The position numbers and the translations under genes are program-made. Of a stretch of 64,000 bases of DNA, positions 32,398 to 41,701 are shown in pieces. The DNA comes from Gaoshiqia hydrogeniformans (lineage in GTDB: Bacteria; Bacteroidota; Bacteroidia; Bacteroidales; Prolixibacteraceae). The stretch's first letter is position 1, and every line of letters begins with the position of its first letter. The notes under the pieces were generated by a model. The model had not been told where the DNA came from and ran no database searches. It saw nothing but the letters and a program-made list of their open reading frames with translations. Where the stretch lies: positions 3,472,001-3,536,000 of the forward strand of contig NZ_CP186334.1 of NCBI RefSeq assembly GCF_049347105.1. The letters are read 5' to 3'.

Positions 32398-34689
32398 TTA
32401 CCGGACGGGTTGCGGAGTGGTTGTCGGCCCGTACACAACCAACTTATCCGGTTTGTTTTCTCCGTCTTTTTCAAAGCCGCAACGGTCGAGACAGGTTGTC
32501 CGCGGTTGTACTGATTTCCCGCTTTTATGCGAATGATAAACAATATACATCTGCCCCGAATTGGCTGTAAAAAATGAATGGTGGCCGGTGCCAAAAATGG
32601 TTTTTCCATCGCCGTTCAGCACCGGGTTGTTTTCATATTTTCTGAACGGCCCAAACGGCGATTCGGAAACGGCATAACCCACCGCATAATCCTGGCTCCG
32701 GAAATGATTGGCCGAGTAGGATAAATAATACAGGTTATTGTGTTTCAGTACAAACGGGCCTTCAGCGACCCGGGCGACCGGTTCTTTTGCTGTTCGTTCC
32801 CAAGGCTCCGACGCCCCGAAACAACGGGTCAGGCTTTCTTCTTTTATACCCGACAAGTCGTCCTTCATTTCGGCCATCCAGATTTCGTTACCCCCCGTAA
32901 AGCGTACAAAATACAGATACATTTTACCATCGGTGTCGACAAACAGGTGCGAGTCGATTTCCTTGATATCCGGGTGAAGCGGTTGTTTTTTCTTCTGGAT
33001 AAAGGGGCCAAGTGGCGACTCGCTTTCGGCAATGGCCAGGTGTTCCATCACCGAAAAGAACATGTAGAATTTTTGGTTCAGAAAATAAACTTCGGGCGCC
33101 CAAAAAGAATGGTGCCCCCACACATCGGCCGAATCGAGGGCAAAGCCGTCGTTAACGCCAACTGCGTCCGACCAGTTCGCCAGGTTGTCCGACTGGTATA
33201 CGCGGATTCCTTTCCCGCCGCCGGTCCCGTAGAGGTAATATTTTCCGTCGTGGTTCAGAATATACGGGTCGGCGCAGTCGGGTACCAGTCCTTGCAGGTT
33301 GTTGTAAACGTTTTCCGTTTCCACATCCAGCAATTTTCCGGGATCGCCTTGTTCCTGCATCCAGCGAAACAATTCTTCCTTCATCCGGTCGATCACCGGT
33401 TGCATTTTTTTATCTGATGCCAGGTTTTTCAGTTCCCACGGATCGTTGGTTGTGTCGTACAGCTCAAATTCAGGCCGGCTCAGGTAACGGTCGACCCAAT
33501 ATTTTGCAGGTTCGCTGTTTTTTGCATCTCTCAGCCAGGCGCTCCAGTAGTTTCCGGCCGGGTTGGTATTCATCAGGTGTTTTTCGTAGTAGGTGGCTTC
33601 CGGGCTCAGATTGACAATAAGTTTATAACGGTCGTTGCGGATACTGCGGATCGGGTAGGGCGTTCCTTCCGGAACATTATTGTGCACGCCATATGCCCAT
33701 TCGCGGTGTGTTGCTTTCTGACCCAGTAATACAGGCAGGAAACTTTTTCCGTCGAAATTTTCGGGAGTTTTATTCCCGGTATATTCCAAAAGCGTCGGTA
33801 AAACATCCTCATACTGAAGCGTGGCCTCAGAAGTTTTTCCCTTGAGATATTTTTCCGGTGTCCGGATGATAAATCCGCTTTTTTGGCCGTAATCCCAGTT
33901 TGTCCATTTCCCGCCGGGAAACTGGGGCCCCTGTTCGCCGCAAAACATCACCAGTGTTTCGTTTTTTTTGCCGGCGAGTTCAATGGCTTTCAGCACATCG
34001 CCAAACTGCCGGTCAAGTTCAGCGATCTCTGCCAGGTATTTCGCAAAAGCGGCCCGGGTTTCTTCGTTATCGACAAAATGAGGCGGTAATTTGAGTTTTG
34101 CAGGATCAAACTTCGAAGGATCGCCCACGGTCCAGGGGGCATGAGGGTTTGTACTGCAGATAAACAGGCAGAACGGCTGCTCCCGGTCGCGTTTCATAAA
34201 TTCGACAATCCCGCTGGTGGTATAATCGGCTGTTTTGCTGACACAATCGGGTTCAAACCCTTCCACTTTTTCAAAGGGGTACACCGATTCCGGACGAAAA
34301 TGGGTTTTGCCGGTCAGTCCGACGCGGTACCCGATTTCCGTAAAATAATGGACGGCACTTTTTATTTCGGGTTTTGTGGCGGCGTGATTTTTATATACTC
34401 CGTTTTTTACCGGATACAAACCGGTATAAATTGAAGCCCGGGTGGGGCTGCACATGGTTGTTGACGAAAACATCCGGTTGAAGCGGACTCCCTCTCCTGC
34501 AAAACGATCGATGTTCGGAGTTTTTACATTTTGGCCGCCGTAACACCCCAGTTCATTTCGGGCCAGATCGTCGGCAATAAAGACCACAATGTTGCGCTGG
34601 TTTTTCCGGGTATCTCCGCGTTGTCCGGCTTTACAGGCAAAGGGTGCGAGACAGACCAGCGACGAAAAAAGTAATTTTGTGCTATCCAT
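32398..34689 (-). CDS. Two-domain enzyme: formylglycine sulfatase fused to a GH43-type glycosidase
   Basis: From the ATG at 34689 the protein has 763 residues. Residues 33-450 form a type I sulfatase with the formylglycine motif C80-SPTR, an early metal site (NIVVFIADDLA) and GKTHF. Residues 468-763 form a GH43-like propeller: CADPYILNHDGKYYLYGT with the base D474, FWAPEVYFLNQKFYMFF, IDSHLFVDTDGKMYLYF, and VAEGPFVLKHNNLYYLSY with the acid glutamate. The fusion suggests coupled removal of a sulfate and a neighbouring pentose or similar residue. It starts 4 bp after the upstream sulfatase. A weak lipobox (PFACKA) suggests export. The start at 34734 would overlap the previous gene by 41 bp and was not used. 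Confidence 0.87.
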   Translation of the reverse strand: MDSTKLLFSSLVCLAPFACKAGQRGDTRKNQRNIVVFIADDLARNELGCYGGQNVKTPNIDRFAGEGVRFNRMFSSTTMCSPTRASIYTGLYPVKNGVYKNHAATKPEIKSAVHYFTEIGYRVGLTGKTHFRPESVYPFEKVEGFEPDCVSKTADYTTSGIVEFMKRDREQPFCLFICSTNPHAPWTVGDPSKFDPAKLKLPPHFVDNEETRAAFAKYLAEIAELDRQFGDVLKAIELAGKKNETLVMFCGEQGPQFPGGKWTNWDYGQKSGFIIRTPEKYLKGKTSEATLQYEDVLPTLLEYTGNKTPENFDGKSFLPVLLGQKATHREWAYGVHNNVPEGTPYPIRSIRNDRYKLIVNLSPEATYYEKHLMNTNPAGNYWSAWLRDAKNSEPAKYWVDRYLSRPEFELYDTTNDPWELKNLASDKKMQPVIDRMKEELFRWMQEQGDPGKLLDVETENVYNNLQGLVPDCADPYILNHDGKYYLYGTGGGKGIRVYQSDNLANWSDAVGVNDGFALDSADVWGHHSFWAPEVYFLNQKFYMFFSVMEHLAIAESESPLGPFIQKKKQPLHPDIKEIDSHLFVDTDGKMYLYFVRFTGGNEIWMAEMKDDLSGIKEESLTRCFGASEPWERTAKEPVARVAEGPFVLKHNNLYYLSYSANHFRSQDYAVGYAVSESPFGPFRKYENNPVLNGDGKTIFGTGHHSFFTANSGQMYIVYHSHKSGKSVQPRTTCLDRCGFEKDGENKPDKLVVYGPTTTPQPVR

Positions 34690-34693
34690 ATCC

Positions 34694-36121
34694 TTATTTT
34701 TTATTGAAAATATTCCATTCTTTGGGAGGAACAAAACCTTCGCGCCCTACGTCGTAAGGGAGAACTTCTCTTTCCGGTTTGATCGAATCGTATTTTACGA
34801 CCTGTTGCATCAGTCGTTTCTTGACGTCAGGATATTCCCCGGAGAGGTCTTCTTTTTCGTACGGATCATCAATCAGGTTGAACAAAATGTCCCCGTCTGA
34901 TTTCATTTTAGGATTAAGCCCGGCACGGATGATCTTCCAGTCGTTTTCGATGAATGCGCCGCAGCCCAGGTAAAACGAGCGGTCGGTCTTTTGCTCTTGC
35001 CCGTCCAAAACGTCCAGGATGCTGATTCCGTCGAACGGGGCGGGAGCCTGGGCTCCCGGAGCTACAATCCCGCAAATGGTCGGGAAAACATCAACGAAGC
35101 CGGTCAGTTGGTCGATGGTTCTTTGCCCCTTGAAACGGGCAGGCCAGCGAATAATGGCGGGAGAGCGCACCCCTCCGTCATATTCCTGGAATTTATGTCC
35201 GTGCAGCGACCCGCTTGATCCGCCGCCTGAACCTTCGTCGGCGCCGTTGTCGCTCAGAAAAAGCACGAGCGTGTTATCGTCGATGTCCAGGGCTTTCAAT
35301 GTTTGTAAAATGTCCCCGATTCCGCGGTCCATGCAGGTTACCATGGCGGCGTAGGTTTGTTCGCGGGTATTCCCCTGACCCATCGAAGCTTCTCCTTTTT
35401 TATTCGAAAACGAGGGTTTCGATTCATCGTAACCGTATAACTTCAAATCTTCGGTTTTTGCCTGAAGCGGCGTGTGCGGGGCGTTGAAGGCCACGTACAA
35501 AAAGAAGGGGCCCTCTTTGGAATATTCGCGGATACACCGCACCGACTCGGCGGCAATCAGGTCGGTTGCATAGCCCTTATCGTCGCAGGAGGCCTCATCG
35601 TTGTGCCAGTCGGGTTCGCCGTCCCGCTCATGGGTAAAGTAATCGATGGCGCCGTTTAAATGACCGTAAAAATGGGTGAAGCCATTGTTAGTCGGGTAAT
35701 ATTCGGGGCGGGAATGCCCGAGGTGCCACTTTCCGATGATGGCCCGGTTCCGGTAACTCTGTTCTGCTAAAAATTCGGGAATAATGGTATTGGAAGGCTC
35801 CAGTCCAAAATCGCGCCAGGGCGGGATGACCGTTTCGCGGATTCCGAAGCGGTTGGGATACATGCCGGTCAGTAAGCCGGCGCGTGTGGGCGAACATACA
35901 GGGGCTACATAAAACCGGGTCAACTGAATACCCGTTTCCGAGAGCCCGTCGAGATTCGGGGTTTTAATCTGACTGTCGTGAAAACCCACGTCGCCCCATC
36001 CGAGGTCGTCGGCGAGGATGATGATGATGTTCGGTTTGTCGGGCGCAGACGAGTGCCCTGTACCGAAGAAACTTAAGGCCGGGACGAGTCCCAGCAAAAC
36101 CGGAAGGAAGTCTTTTTTCAT
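34694..36121 (-). CDS. Secreted type I (S1 family) sulfatase
   Basis: The 475-residue protein has a signal peptide (about 1-27). Its sulfatase core shows metal-binding IIILADDLGWGDVG, the formylglycine site C76-SPTR-AGLLTG, GKWHLGHSRPEYYPTNNGF and the later LSDNGADEG with metal-binding Asp and Asn. The cysteine must be oxidised to formylglycine by an anaerobic or aerobic maturase, not found here. It lies in a three-gene minus-strand operon (GH43, this sulfatase, sulfatase-GH43) with gaps of 4-6 bp. It should remove sulfate esters from the locus substrate in the periplasm; the S1 subfamily cannot be told by eye. Confidence 0.92.
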   Translation of the reverse strand: MKKDFLPVLLGLVPALSFFGTGHSSAPDKPNIIIILADDLGWGDVGFHDSQIKTPNLDGLSETGIQLTRFYVAPVCSPTRAGLLTGMYPNRFGIRETVIPPWRDFGLEPSNTIIPEFLAEQSYRNRAIIGKWHLGHSRPEYYPTNNGFTHFYGHLNGAIDYFTHERDGEPDWHNDEASCDDKGYATDLIAAESVRCIREYSKEGPFFLYVAFNAPHTPLQAKTEDLKLYGYDESKPSFSNKKGEASMGQGNTREQTYAAMVTCMDRGIGDILQTLKALDIDDNTLVLFLSDNGADEGSGGGSSGSLHGHKFQEYDGGVRSPAIIRWPARFKGQRTIDQLTGFVDVFPTICGIVAPGAQAPAPFDGISILDVLDGQEQKTDRSFYLGCGAFIENDWKIIRAGLNPKMKSDGDILFNLIDDPYEKEDLSGEYPDVKKRLMQQVVKYDSIKPEREVLPYDVGREGFVPPKEWNIFNKK

Positions 36122-36127
36122 TCCATT

Positions 36128-37210
36128 TTAATTTAAGCTGTTGCTGAAATCCTGCGCTTCATCGTCGCCCGGGATGGCATAATCGGGATCTTTGGGCCGG
36201 ACGACAATGTCCCCGTTTTCAGTGTCTATTTTCATCGGCACCAGGGTTAACCCCTGCCGGTTGATTGTTTCTGCTTTTTGCGTGCTGATGCCGTGTTGTA
36301 TGACCTGTTCAGGCGTTACATAATCGCCGTTTAAAAAGGCCGTGCACCACCAGTTTCCCTGTTTATCCTGAAAAATGGTACCGTGTCCCAGAAAACGGCC
36401 GGCAAATTTACGCGGCCCGTACGGGCCTTCAATGTGGTCGGCCGTGCAGTAGTATAAGTTATAGGACCCGTGCCGCATGATATCGGTAGACCAGGCTGTT
36501 CCGAACAGGACATATTTACCGTCAATTTTCAATATAAAACATCCCTCGTGTCCCATTTTCCGGTTCGATGGAGCAACAGAACGTTCCGGCCCCGAAAATC
36601 CGCTGAGGTCATCTTTTAACGGAGCGATTTTCGTACAGCCCCACACCAGCCATTTCGACCCGTCGTCATCTGTAAAAACCGAAGGGTCGTGTTTATGCGC
36701 GAAAGCCGCACCGAAAGGTTCCCGAAACGGGCCTTCAGGTTCGGTTCCGCCTGTCGCTATCAGATTTGAAAATCGCAGCGAACTGGTAAAAACGGCCACC
36801 CATCTTCCGTCGATAAAATAAATTTCAGGAGCCCACAGGTGCGGGTCCTTTTTCATTTCAGAAGCTGCTTTTGCCAATGAGTCCTGCATCCAGCGGGAAT
36901 CGCCGAACGACCACAGAAGTCCTTTTTCTTCCCAGTTCCGGAGGTCTTTGCTTCGCCAGATTTCCAGGCCCGGTTCGTTTGAGCTGTGCCACAGCCGGGT
37001 GCACGTGAGGTAATAATAGCCGTCGGGTCCGAGGGTAATAAACGGATCGCGCATCCATTCATCCATGACGTGAATGGCTTTGTTTCCGGTTTCGCTGGGA
37101 GAAAACTCCGTTATTTTGGCTTCGGAAGTTTTTTTTGCATGGTCGGAGGCCTGACCTGAGGCCGTTATTAAGAAACAGGAGATCAGGAAAAATTTCAATT
37201 TTATTCTCAT
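36128..37210 (-). CDS. Secreted GH43-like glycosidase
   Basis: The 360-residue protein has a signal peptide (about 1-21) and the five-bladed propeller features of GH43-type enzymes. WMRDPFITLGPDGYYYLTC (catalytic base Asp), DPHLWAPEIYFIDGRWVAVF, HKHDPSVFTDDDGSKWLVW (pKa-tuning Asp) and GHEGCFILKIDGKYVLFGT (acid Glu) are all present, so it looks active. Usual targets are alpha-L-arabinose, beta-xylose or galactose side chains. It is the first gene of the sulfatase operon and is divergent from the HTCS regulator with a 269-bp gap, which probably holds the shared, HTCS-controlled promoters. Confidence 0.85.
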   Translation of the reverse strand: MRIKLKFFLISCFLITASGQASDHAKKTSEAKITEFSPSETGNKAIHVMDEWMRDPFITLGPDGYYYLTCTRLWHSSNEPGLEIWRSKDLRNWEEKGLLWSFGDSRWMQDSLAKAASEMKKDPHLWAPEIYFIDGRWVAVFTSSLRFSNLIATGGTEPEGPFREPFGAAFAHKHDPSVFTDDDGSKWLVWGCTKIAPLKDDLSGFSGPERSVAPSNRKMGHEGCFILKIDGKYVLFGTAWSTDIMRHGSYNLYYCTADHIEGPYGPRKFAGRFLGHGTIFQDKQGNWWCTAFLNGDYVTPEQVIQHGISTQKAETINRQGLTLVPMKIDTENGDIVVRPKDPDYAIPGDDEAQDFSNSLN

Positions 37211-37389
37211 CGGTTTTTTCAGGTTTACAGGGTGTGCGGCAATTTTCGCGCGTTACCCCAAATTTAGTTCTCTTTCATCCTTTGTTTCAAATGTAAACAC
37301 GATCCTCCTGTCTTTTCAGGAATTTCATTCTCATCTTCCTGAAGATTGTTCTAAAAAATACTAATTTGCACGGAACATCTGCGCGTGTG

Positions 37390-37405
37390 AACAATAATGC
37401 TAGCA
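37390..37405. promoter_or_regulatory. 16-bp element shared with the 41702 sulfatase promoter (copy 1)
   Basis: AACAATAATGCTAGCA in the divergent GH43/HTCS gap differs by one base from AACAATAATGCTAACA at 41597-41612, upstream of the next sulfatase. Both are 90 bp from a start codon in the same orientation. A shared HTCS site is plausible but unproven. Confidence 0.45.
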
Positions 37406-37479
37406 GAAAAGCACAATAGTACGGATCAAAACCGGTGAAAGATTGACCAGATGTAAGTCAAACGATTATTTTTATCCCT

Positions 37480-40400
37480 ATGAAACGATCACTAAGCTTA
37501 CTACTTCTGCTCCTGAGTTTAATTTCGTGCGGAAAACTATGGGCCCATGAAAAGAAATTCCGTCATTTCACTGCCATCGAAGGATTGTCGCACAATACGG
37601 TGTTCGATATTGCGCAGGATCATAACGGCTTTATCTGGGTGGCTACCGGCGAAGGACTGAATCGTTATGACAGTTACGGGTTTAAAATTTATTATTCGGA
37701 TAAAACTTCGTTTTCAATCCCGGGCAGAGAGGTACATTCGCTTCTGGTAACCCGCAAAGGGCATTTGCTTACAGGTACCGACAATGGCTTGTGCTTATTC
37801 AAACCTGAAAGCGATAATTTTGTCCAGGTACTTTACGAAGAACAATCTTTGGGTTACATTCAGACAATTTTCGAGTCAGCAAAAGGTGATATTATTGTCA
37901 GTTCCAACCGGGGCGTATTTCGCCTGACTGACGACGGAACCATGAGAGAACGTTTGCCGCTTGAAAATGCCATGATAGGACTTCAGCAGGACTCATCGGG
38001 GAACTTTTGGTCGTTCAAAAGGCGGCGGTTGTTTTATTTTGACGAAAAGGGCAATGTATTGAGAATTTATTATGTCAATCCCAAAGGTTGCCCGGATTTC
38101 ATCCCATCCCCAATTTCGACCATTAAGATCGATTCGCACGATCAATTATGGATAGGAACATTCAGGGACGGGGCTTTCCTGTTTGACCCTGTTACAGAAA
38201 AATTTAAAGCTCTTCCATTGAAAACACAGCCGCAAAAAGCACATCCCATGTATTTTATCCGGGATATTGCCGAAGGTTATGACGGAAAATATTGGATTGG
38301 AACTGAAAGAGGATTATTTATTTACGACCCTGATACACAGGAATTCGAGCATTATTTGCAGTCGTTAGACCTGGCTTCGGCCACCATCAACGATAATGCG
38401 ATCTACAAAATATTCAGAAGCCGCGAAAACATGATGTGGCTGGGTACGTATTTTGGCGGACTGAATGTTGTTGAACCGGCCCCGAACGGGTTTAAAAACA
38501 TCAGACCCGGTATTAAGCACGGTGACCTGGAAGGGAAGGCAATCAGCCAAATCATCACCGGCCCGGATGGTAAATTGTGGATGGCCACCGAAGATGCAGG
38601 AATTGCCATTTTCGACCGGCAACAGCGCCGGTTTCAGCATATTCTGAACAAACAACGGCAAAGTCATTCAGCGATCAGCAACAACGTACATGCCCTTACC
38701 ACCGGTCCGGCCGGTAAAATCTATTCCGGAAATTTTTTCGGAGGAATCGATCAGATCGATCCGGTCAGTTATAAAACCGTGAATTATTCTCACTCGCCCA
38801 ATGACCCGAATTCGTTGATCAACAACTTTGTATTTTCGTTGTATTCAGATCCTTCTTGTGTGTTGTGGGTTGGCACCATGGATGGGGTGGACCTTTTTGA
38901 TCTTAAAACGAAACGTTTTTCTCGGTTCAAGCCGGAAATTTTCCGGAGCAAATTCATTTATGACATTTTCCGTGACAGCCAAAAAAATTATTGGTTTTGT
39001 ACCAACAATAATTCCGGGCTTTACCGGTACAATCCCGAAACCGACTCAATTGACCATTATCAGAAAGACAGCACGCTGGAACTGCATCATAACTCTTTCA
39101 TCAGTCATTGTGTTGATTCGCGAGGGAAAATCTGGTTTGGATCAAGGGGCGGCGGCTTAATTCTGTTTGATCCCGGCACACAACAATTTAAAACCTATAG
39201 CATGGATCACGGGCTGCCCAACAACGTCATTTACGGGATTCTCGAGGATGATTATAATAATTTATGGCTGAGTACCAATAAAGGAATCTCGAAGTTCAAC
39301 TACATCACCGGTGAAATTCGTAATTTCTCGGTTGACCACGGGCTGGTGGGAAACCAGTTCAATTATAAATCCGCTTTCATAGCCGACGACGGGACCATGT
39401 ATTTCGGAGCTGTTAACGGGCTGACTTACTTTCGCCCCGATCAGATAACGACACTTGAATCGGAACCCGAAATTCATTTCACTAACTTCCGTCTTTTCAA
39501 TGAAGCCGTGCGTCCCGGAAGTAATTCAGTCTTAAAGAATGACATCGATCTGACCGAAGAAATCAGGCTGAAGTACAATCAGAATGTTATCAGTTTTGAT
39601 TTTATTGCCATTGATTTCCATTCGGGAGGGAAAAATAACTTTTTTTATTACATGGAAGGATTTGAATCGGGTTGGCAGCAGGCCGGAAATAATCTGAGCG
39701 CAACCTATACCAATCTGCCTCCGGGAGAATATTTTTTTCACATCAAAGCAACCAATATTTACAACCATCCCAATCAACGGCAGAGAACGATCAAGCTCGT
39801 TATTCTTCCTCCCTTCTGGAAAACATTCTGGGCTTATCTGTTTTATGCAATTTTGTTCAGCGTGATTGCATTTGCTTTATACCGTTTCAACGAGATCAGG
39901 CATCGCGAAAAAATGGTCCTGAAAATTGAAAAGATCGAGAAAGAAAAACTAAACGAACTGCACCGCCACAAAATAAATTTCTTTACCTATATCTCGCACG
40001 AATTTAAAACTCCCCTGACCATCATCCTGGCTGCGCTGGATTCGTTATTTTCAGGCGAAGATGTGCCTGCTGAATTTAAAAACCGCCTCCATACAATGAA
40101 ACGGAATGTGATGAGGCTTCAATTTCTGATCAACCAATTAATGGATTTCAGGAAAGTTGAGACTGATCACGCCAGTCCCAATCAGCAAACAGGCGATGTG
40201 GTCCGGTTTTTAAGAGAAGTGTTTAATGCGTTCAACGAGCTGTTTTCGCGAAAGGAACTGGAATACATTTTTGTAACGGAATTTGAGCAACTATATACCC
40301 GTTTCGATCCTGACAAACTGGAAAAGATTGTTTCAAACCTGCTGAGCAATGCGTTTAAATATACACCGGAGCACGGCGAAATCAGGTTAAAGATCGGTAC

Positions 40401-41559
40401 CACGGAACAAGACGGAGGTACATTTCTTACGCTGGAAGTTTCGGATACCGGAACAGGCATCAGCGAGGAAAAACTGGATAAGATTTTCAACTTGTTTTAT
40501 AAGATTGATCATCATCAGAATGATTACCAGGGTAGCGGCATCGGACTAACCCTCACCCAAAGCCTGGTGAAATTTTTAAACGGGAATATATCGGTTGTTA
40601 GCAAGCCTGGCGAAGGGACTACCTTTACAGTTATGCTTCCGTTTGCTGCCGAAACCGACCTGGGTGAGCAGAATCCGGCCATTTCAGGACACAGCAGCAT
40701 CATCGAAAACCTGAGTATTCAATCGGCTGAAAGCGATGAGCCGGAAACCGGCCACCCGAAAAAAGAATTTGAGATTCTGTTTGTGGAAGATAACAGGGAA
40801 CTGTTGAAATTTTTATGTGGACATTTCAGGGAGAAATATTGGGTAAGCGCCGTCTCAAACGGAAAAGAAGCGCTTGAAAGTATCCGGAAACATGTGCCCG
40901 ACCTGGTTATCACCGACCTGATGATGCCTAAAATGGATGGGGCCAGTTTGTGTAAAGAGTTGAAATCGGACTTTGAATATTGTCATATTCCAATTATCAT
41001 GCTGACTGCAAAATCGGATGTCGAAACCCGGATGGAAAGCCTGGAAGTCGGAGCCGACCATTACCTGTCAAAGCCCTTCCTGTTGCCCGAACTGGAGCTG
41101 CAGATCAGGAATATCCTGATCGCCAAATCGAATCTCAAAAAGCATTTTATCCAGTTTGGAAATGTTCAAATGGACCATCCCATCAGAAATCGCGATCAGC
41201 AATTTATCGAACGGATCAGTTCAATTGTTCTTGAACATATCGATAATCCCGAATTAAATGTCTCGGTAATTACCACAGAAGCCGGTATCGGGCGAACCCT
41301 GCTGCACACCAAGCTCAAGCAGATCCTCGATCTGAGCGCCACCGAATTTATCAATACCATCCGGTTGAATGAGGCGCAAAAAATCCTGATCAACGCGCCG
41401 GAACTTACCATGTCGGAAGTGGCGTACAGAGTCGGATTCAACGACCCGAACTATTTTAGCCGGATCTTCAAAAAAATGTTCCATACATCGCCAACGAGCT
41501 ACCGGCTGCAAAAAATGAACGAGGTTCAGGAACTGCCTGACAAGCTTGAGAACAGTTGA
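37480..41559 (+). CDS. Hybrid two-component system (HTCS) sensor/regulator of the utilization locus
   Basis: The 1359-residue protein has every HTCS domain. There is a signal peptide (1-22), followed by two-component-regulator propeller repeats (about 28-690; blades such as WVATGEGLNRYD, WIGTFRDGAFLFDP, WFGSRGGGLILFDP). A Y_Y_Y domain (about 700-775) and a transmembrane helix (about 780-800) come next. The histidine kinase has H840 (SHEFKTPL) and an ATPase domain (NLLSNAFKYTP, GSGIGLTL). A receiver with D1146 (LVITDLMMPKMDG) and a C-terminal AraC helix-turn-helix (about 1250-1350) complete it. HTCS proteins bind an oligosaccharide from the substrate in the periplasm and activate the flanking glycan genes. 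It lies between the two arms of the locus, so both are likely targets. Confidence 0.96.
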   Translation: MKRSLSLLLLLLSLISCGKLWAHEKKFRHFTAIEGLSHNTVFDIAQDHNGFIWVATGEGLNRYDSYGFKIYYSDKTSFSIPGREVHSLLVTRKGHLLTGTDNGLCLFKPESDNFVQVLYEEQSLGYIQTIFESAKGDIIVSSNRGVFRLTDDGTMRERLPLENAMIGLQQDSSGNFWSFKRRRLFYFDEKGNVLRIYYVNPKGCPDFIPSPISTIKIDSHDQLWIGTFRDGAFLFDPVTEKFKALPLKTQPQKAHPMYFIRDIAEGYDGKYWIGTERGLFIYDPDTQEFEHYLQSLDLASATINDNAIYKIFRSRENMMWLGTYFGGLNVVEPAPNGFKNIRPGIKHGDLEGKAISQIITGPDGKLWMATEDAGIAIFDRQQRRFQHILNKQRQSHSAISNNVHALTTGPAGKIYSGNFFGGIDQIDPVSYKTVNYSHSPNDPNSLINNFVFSLYSDPSCVLWVGTMDGVDLFDLKTKRFSRFKPEIFRSKFIYDIFRDSQKNYWFCTNNNSGLYRYNPETDSIDHYQKDSTLELHHNSFISHCVDSRGKIWFGSRGGGLILFDPGTQQFKTYSMDHGLPNNVIYGILEDDYNNLWLSTNKGISKFNYITGEIRNFSVDHGLVGNQFNYKSAFIADDGTMYFGAVNGLTYFRPDQITTLESEPEIHFTNFRLFNEAVRPGSNSVLKNDIDLTEEIRLKYNQNVISFDFIAIDFHSGGKNNFFYYMEGFESGWQQAGNNLSATYTNLPPGEYFFHIKATNIYNHPNQRQRTIKLVILPPFWKTFWAYLFYAILFSVIAFALYRFNEIRHREKMVLKIEKIEKEKLNELHRHKINFFTYISHEFKTPLTIILAALDSLFSGEDVPAEFKNRLHTMKRNVMRLQFLINQLMDFRKVETDHASPNQQTGDVVRFLREVFNAFNELFSRKELEYIFVTEFEQLYTRFDPDKLEKIVSNLLSNAFKYTPEHGEIRLKIGTTEQDGGTFLTLEVSDTGTGISEEKLDKIFNLFYKIDHHQNDYQGSGIGLTLTQSLVKFLNGNISVVSKPGEGTTFTVMLPFAAETDLGEQNPAISGHSSIIENLSIQSAESDEPETGHPKKEFEILFVEDNRELLKFLCGHFREKYWVSAVSNGKEALESIRKHVPDLVITDLMMPKMDGASLCKELKSDFEYCHIPIIMLTAKSDVETRMESLEVGADHYLSKPFLLPELELQIRNILIAKSNLKKHFIQFGNVQMDHPIRNRDQQFIERISSIVLEHIDNPELNVSVITTEAGIGRTLLHTKLKQILDLSATEFINTIRLNEAQKILINAPELTMSEVAYRVGFNDPNYFSRIFKKMFHTSPTSYRLQKMNEVQELPDKLENS

Positions 41560-41596
41560 ACAGCCTGGCCCGTATGTTCAGCCTGCATCCGAAAGA

Positions 41597-41612
41597 AACA
41601 ATAATGCTAACA
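41597..41612. promoter_or_regulatory. 16-bp element shared with the HTCS/GH43 promoter region (copy 2)
   Basis: AACAATAATGCTAACA lies 90 bp before the sulfatase ATG at 41702. It is followed by two AACATTC words (41609-41615 and about 41618-41624). AACATTCAT recurs at about 43170 before the first SusC gene, supporting a locus-specific regulatory word. Confidence 0.45.
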
Positions 41613-41701
41613 TTCGGAACATTCATCCACCGGCTCACGGGTTCATATCGTCAAATTTGTGGTACATGCCGCTTCCGGCTGTCATTAACCAAAGCTTGAC
41701 T

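Noticed and set aside
36128..37210. GH117 or another five-bladed family for the first operon enzyme
   Set aside because: The DPxxxL-type base, HDPSVF and GHEG acid positions fit GH43-like propellers better, although the exact subfamily stays open.
41546..41701. Upstream extension of the sulfatase after the HTCS
   Set aside because: It overlaps the HTCS stop, precedes the signal peptide and contains the shared regulatory word.
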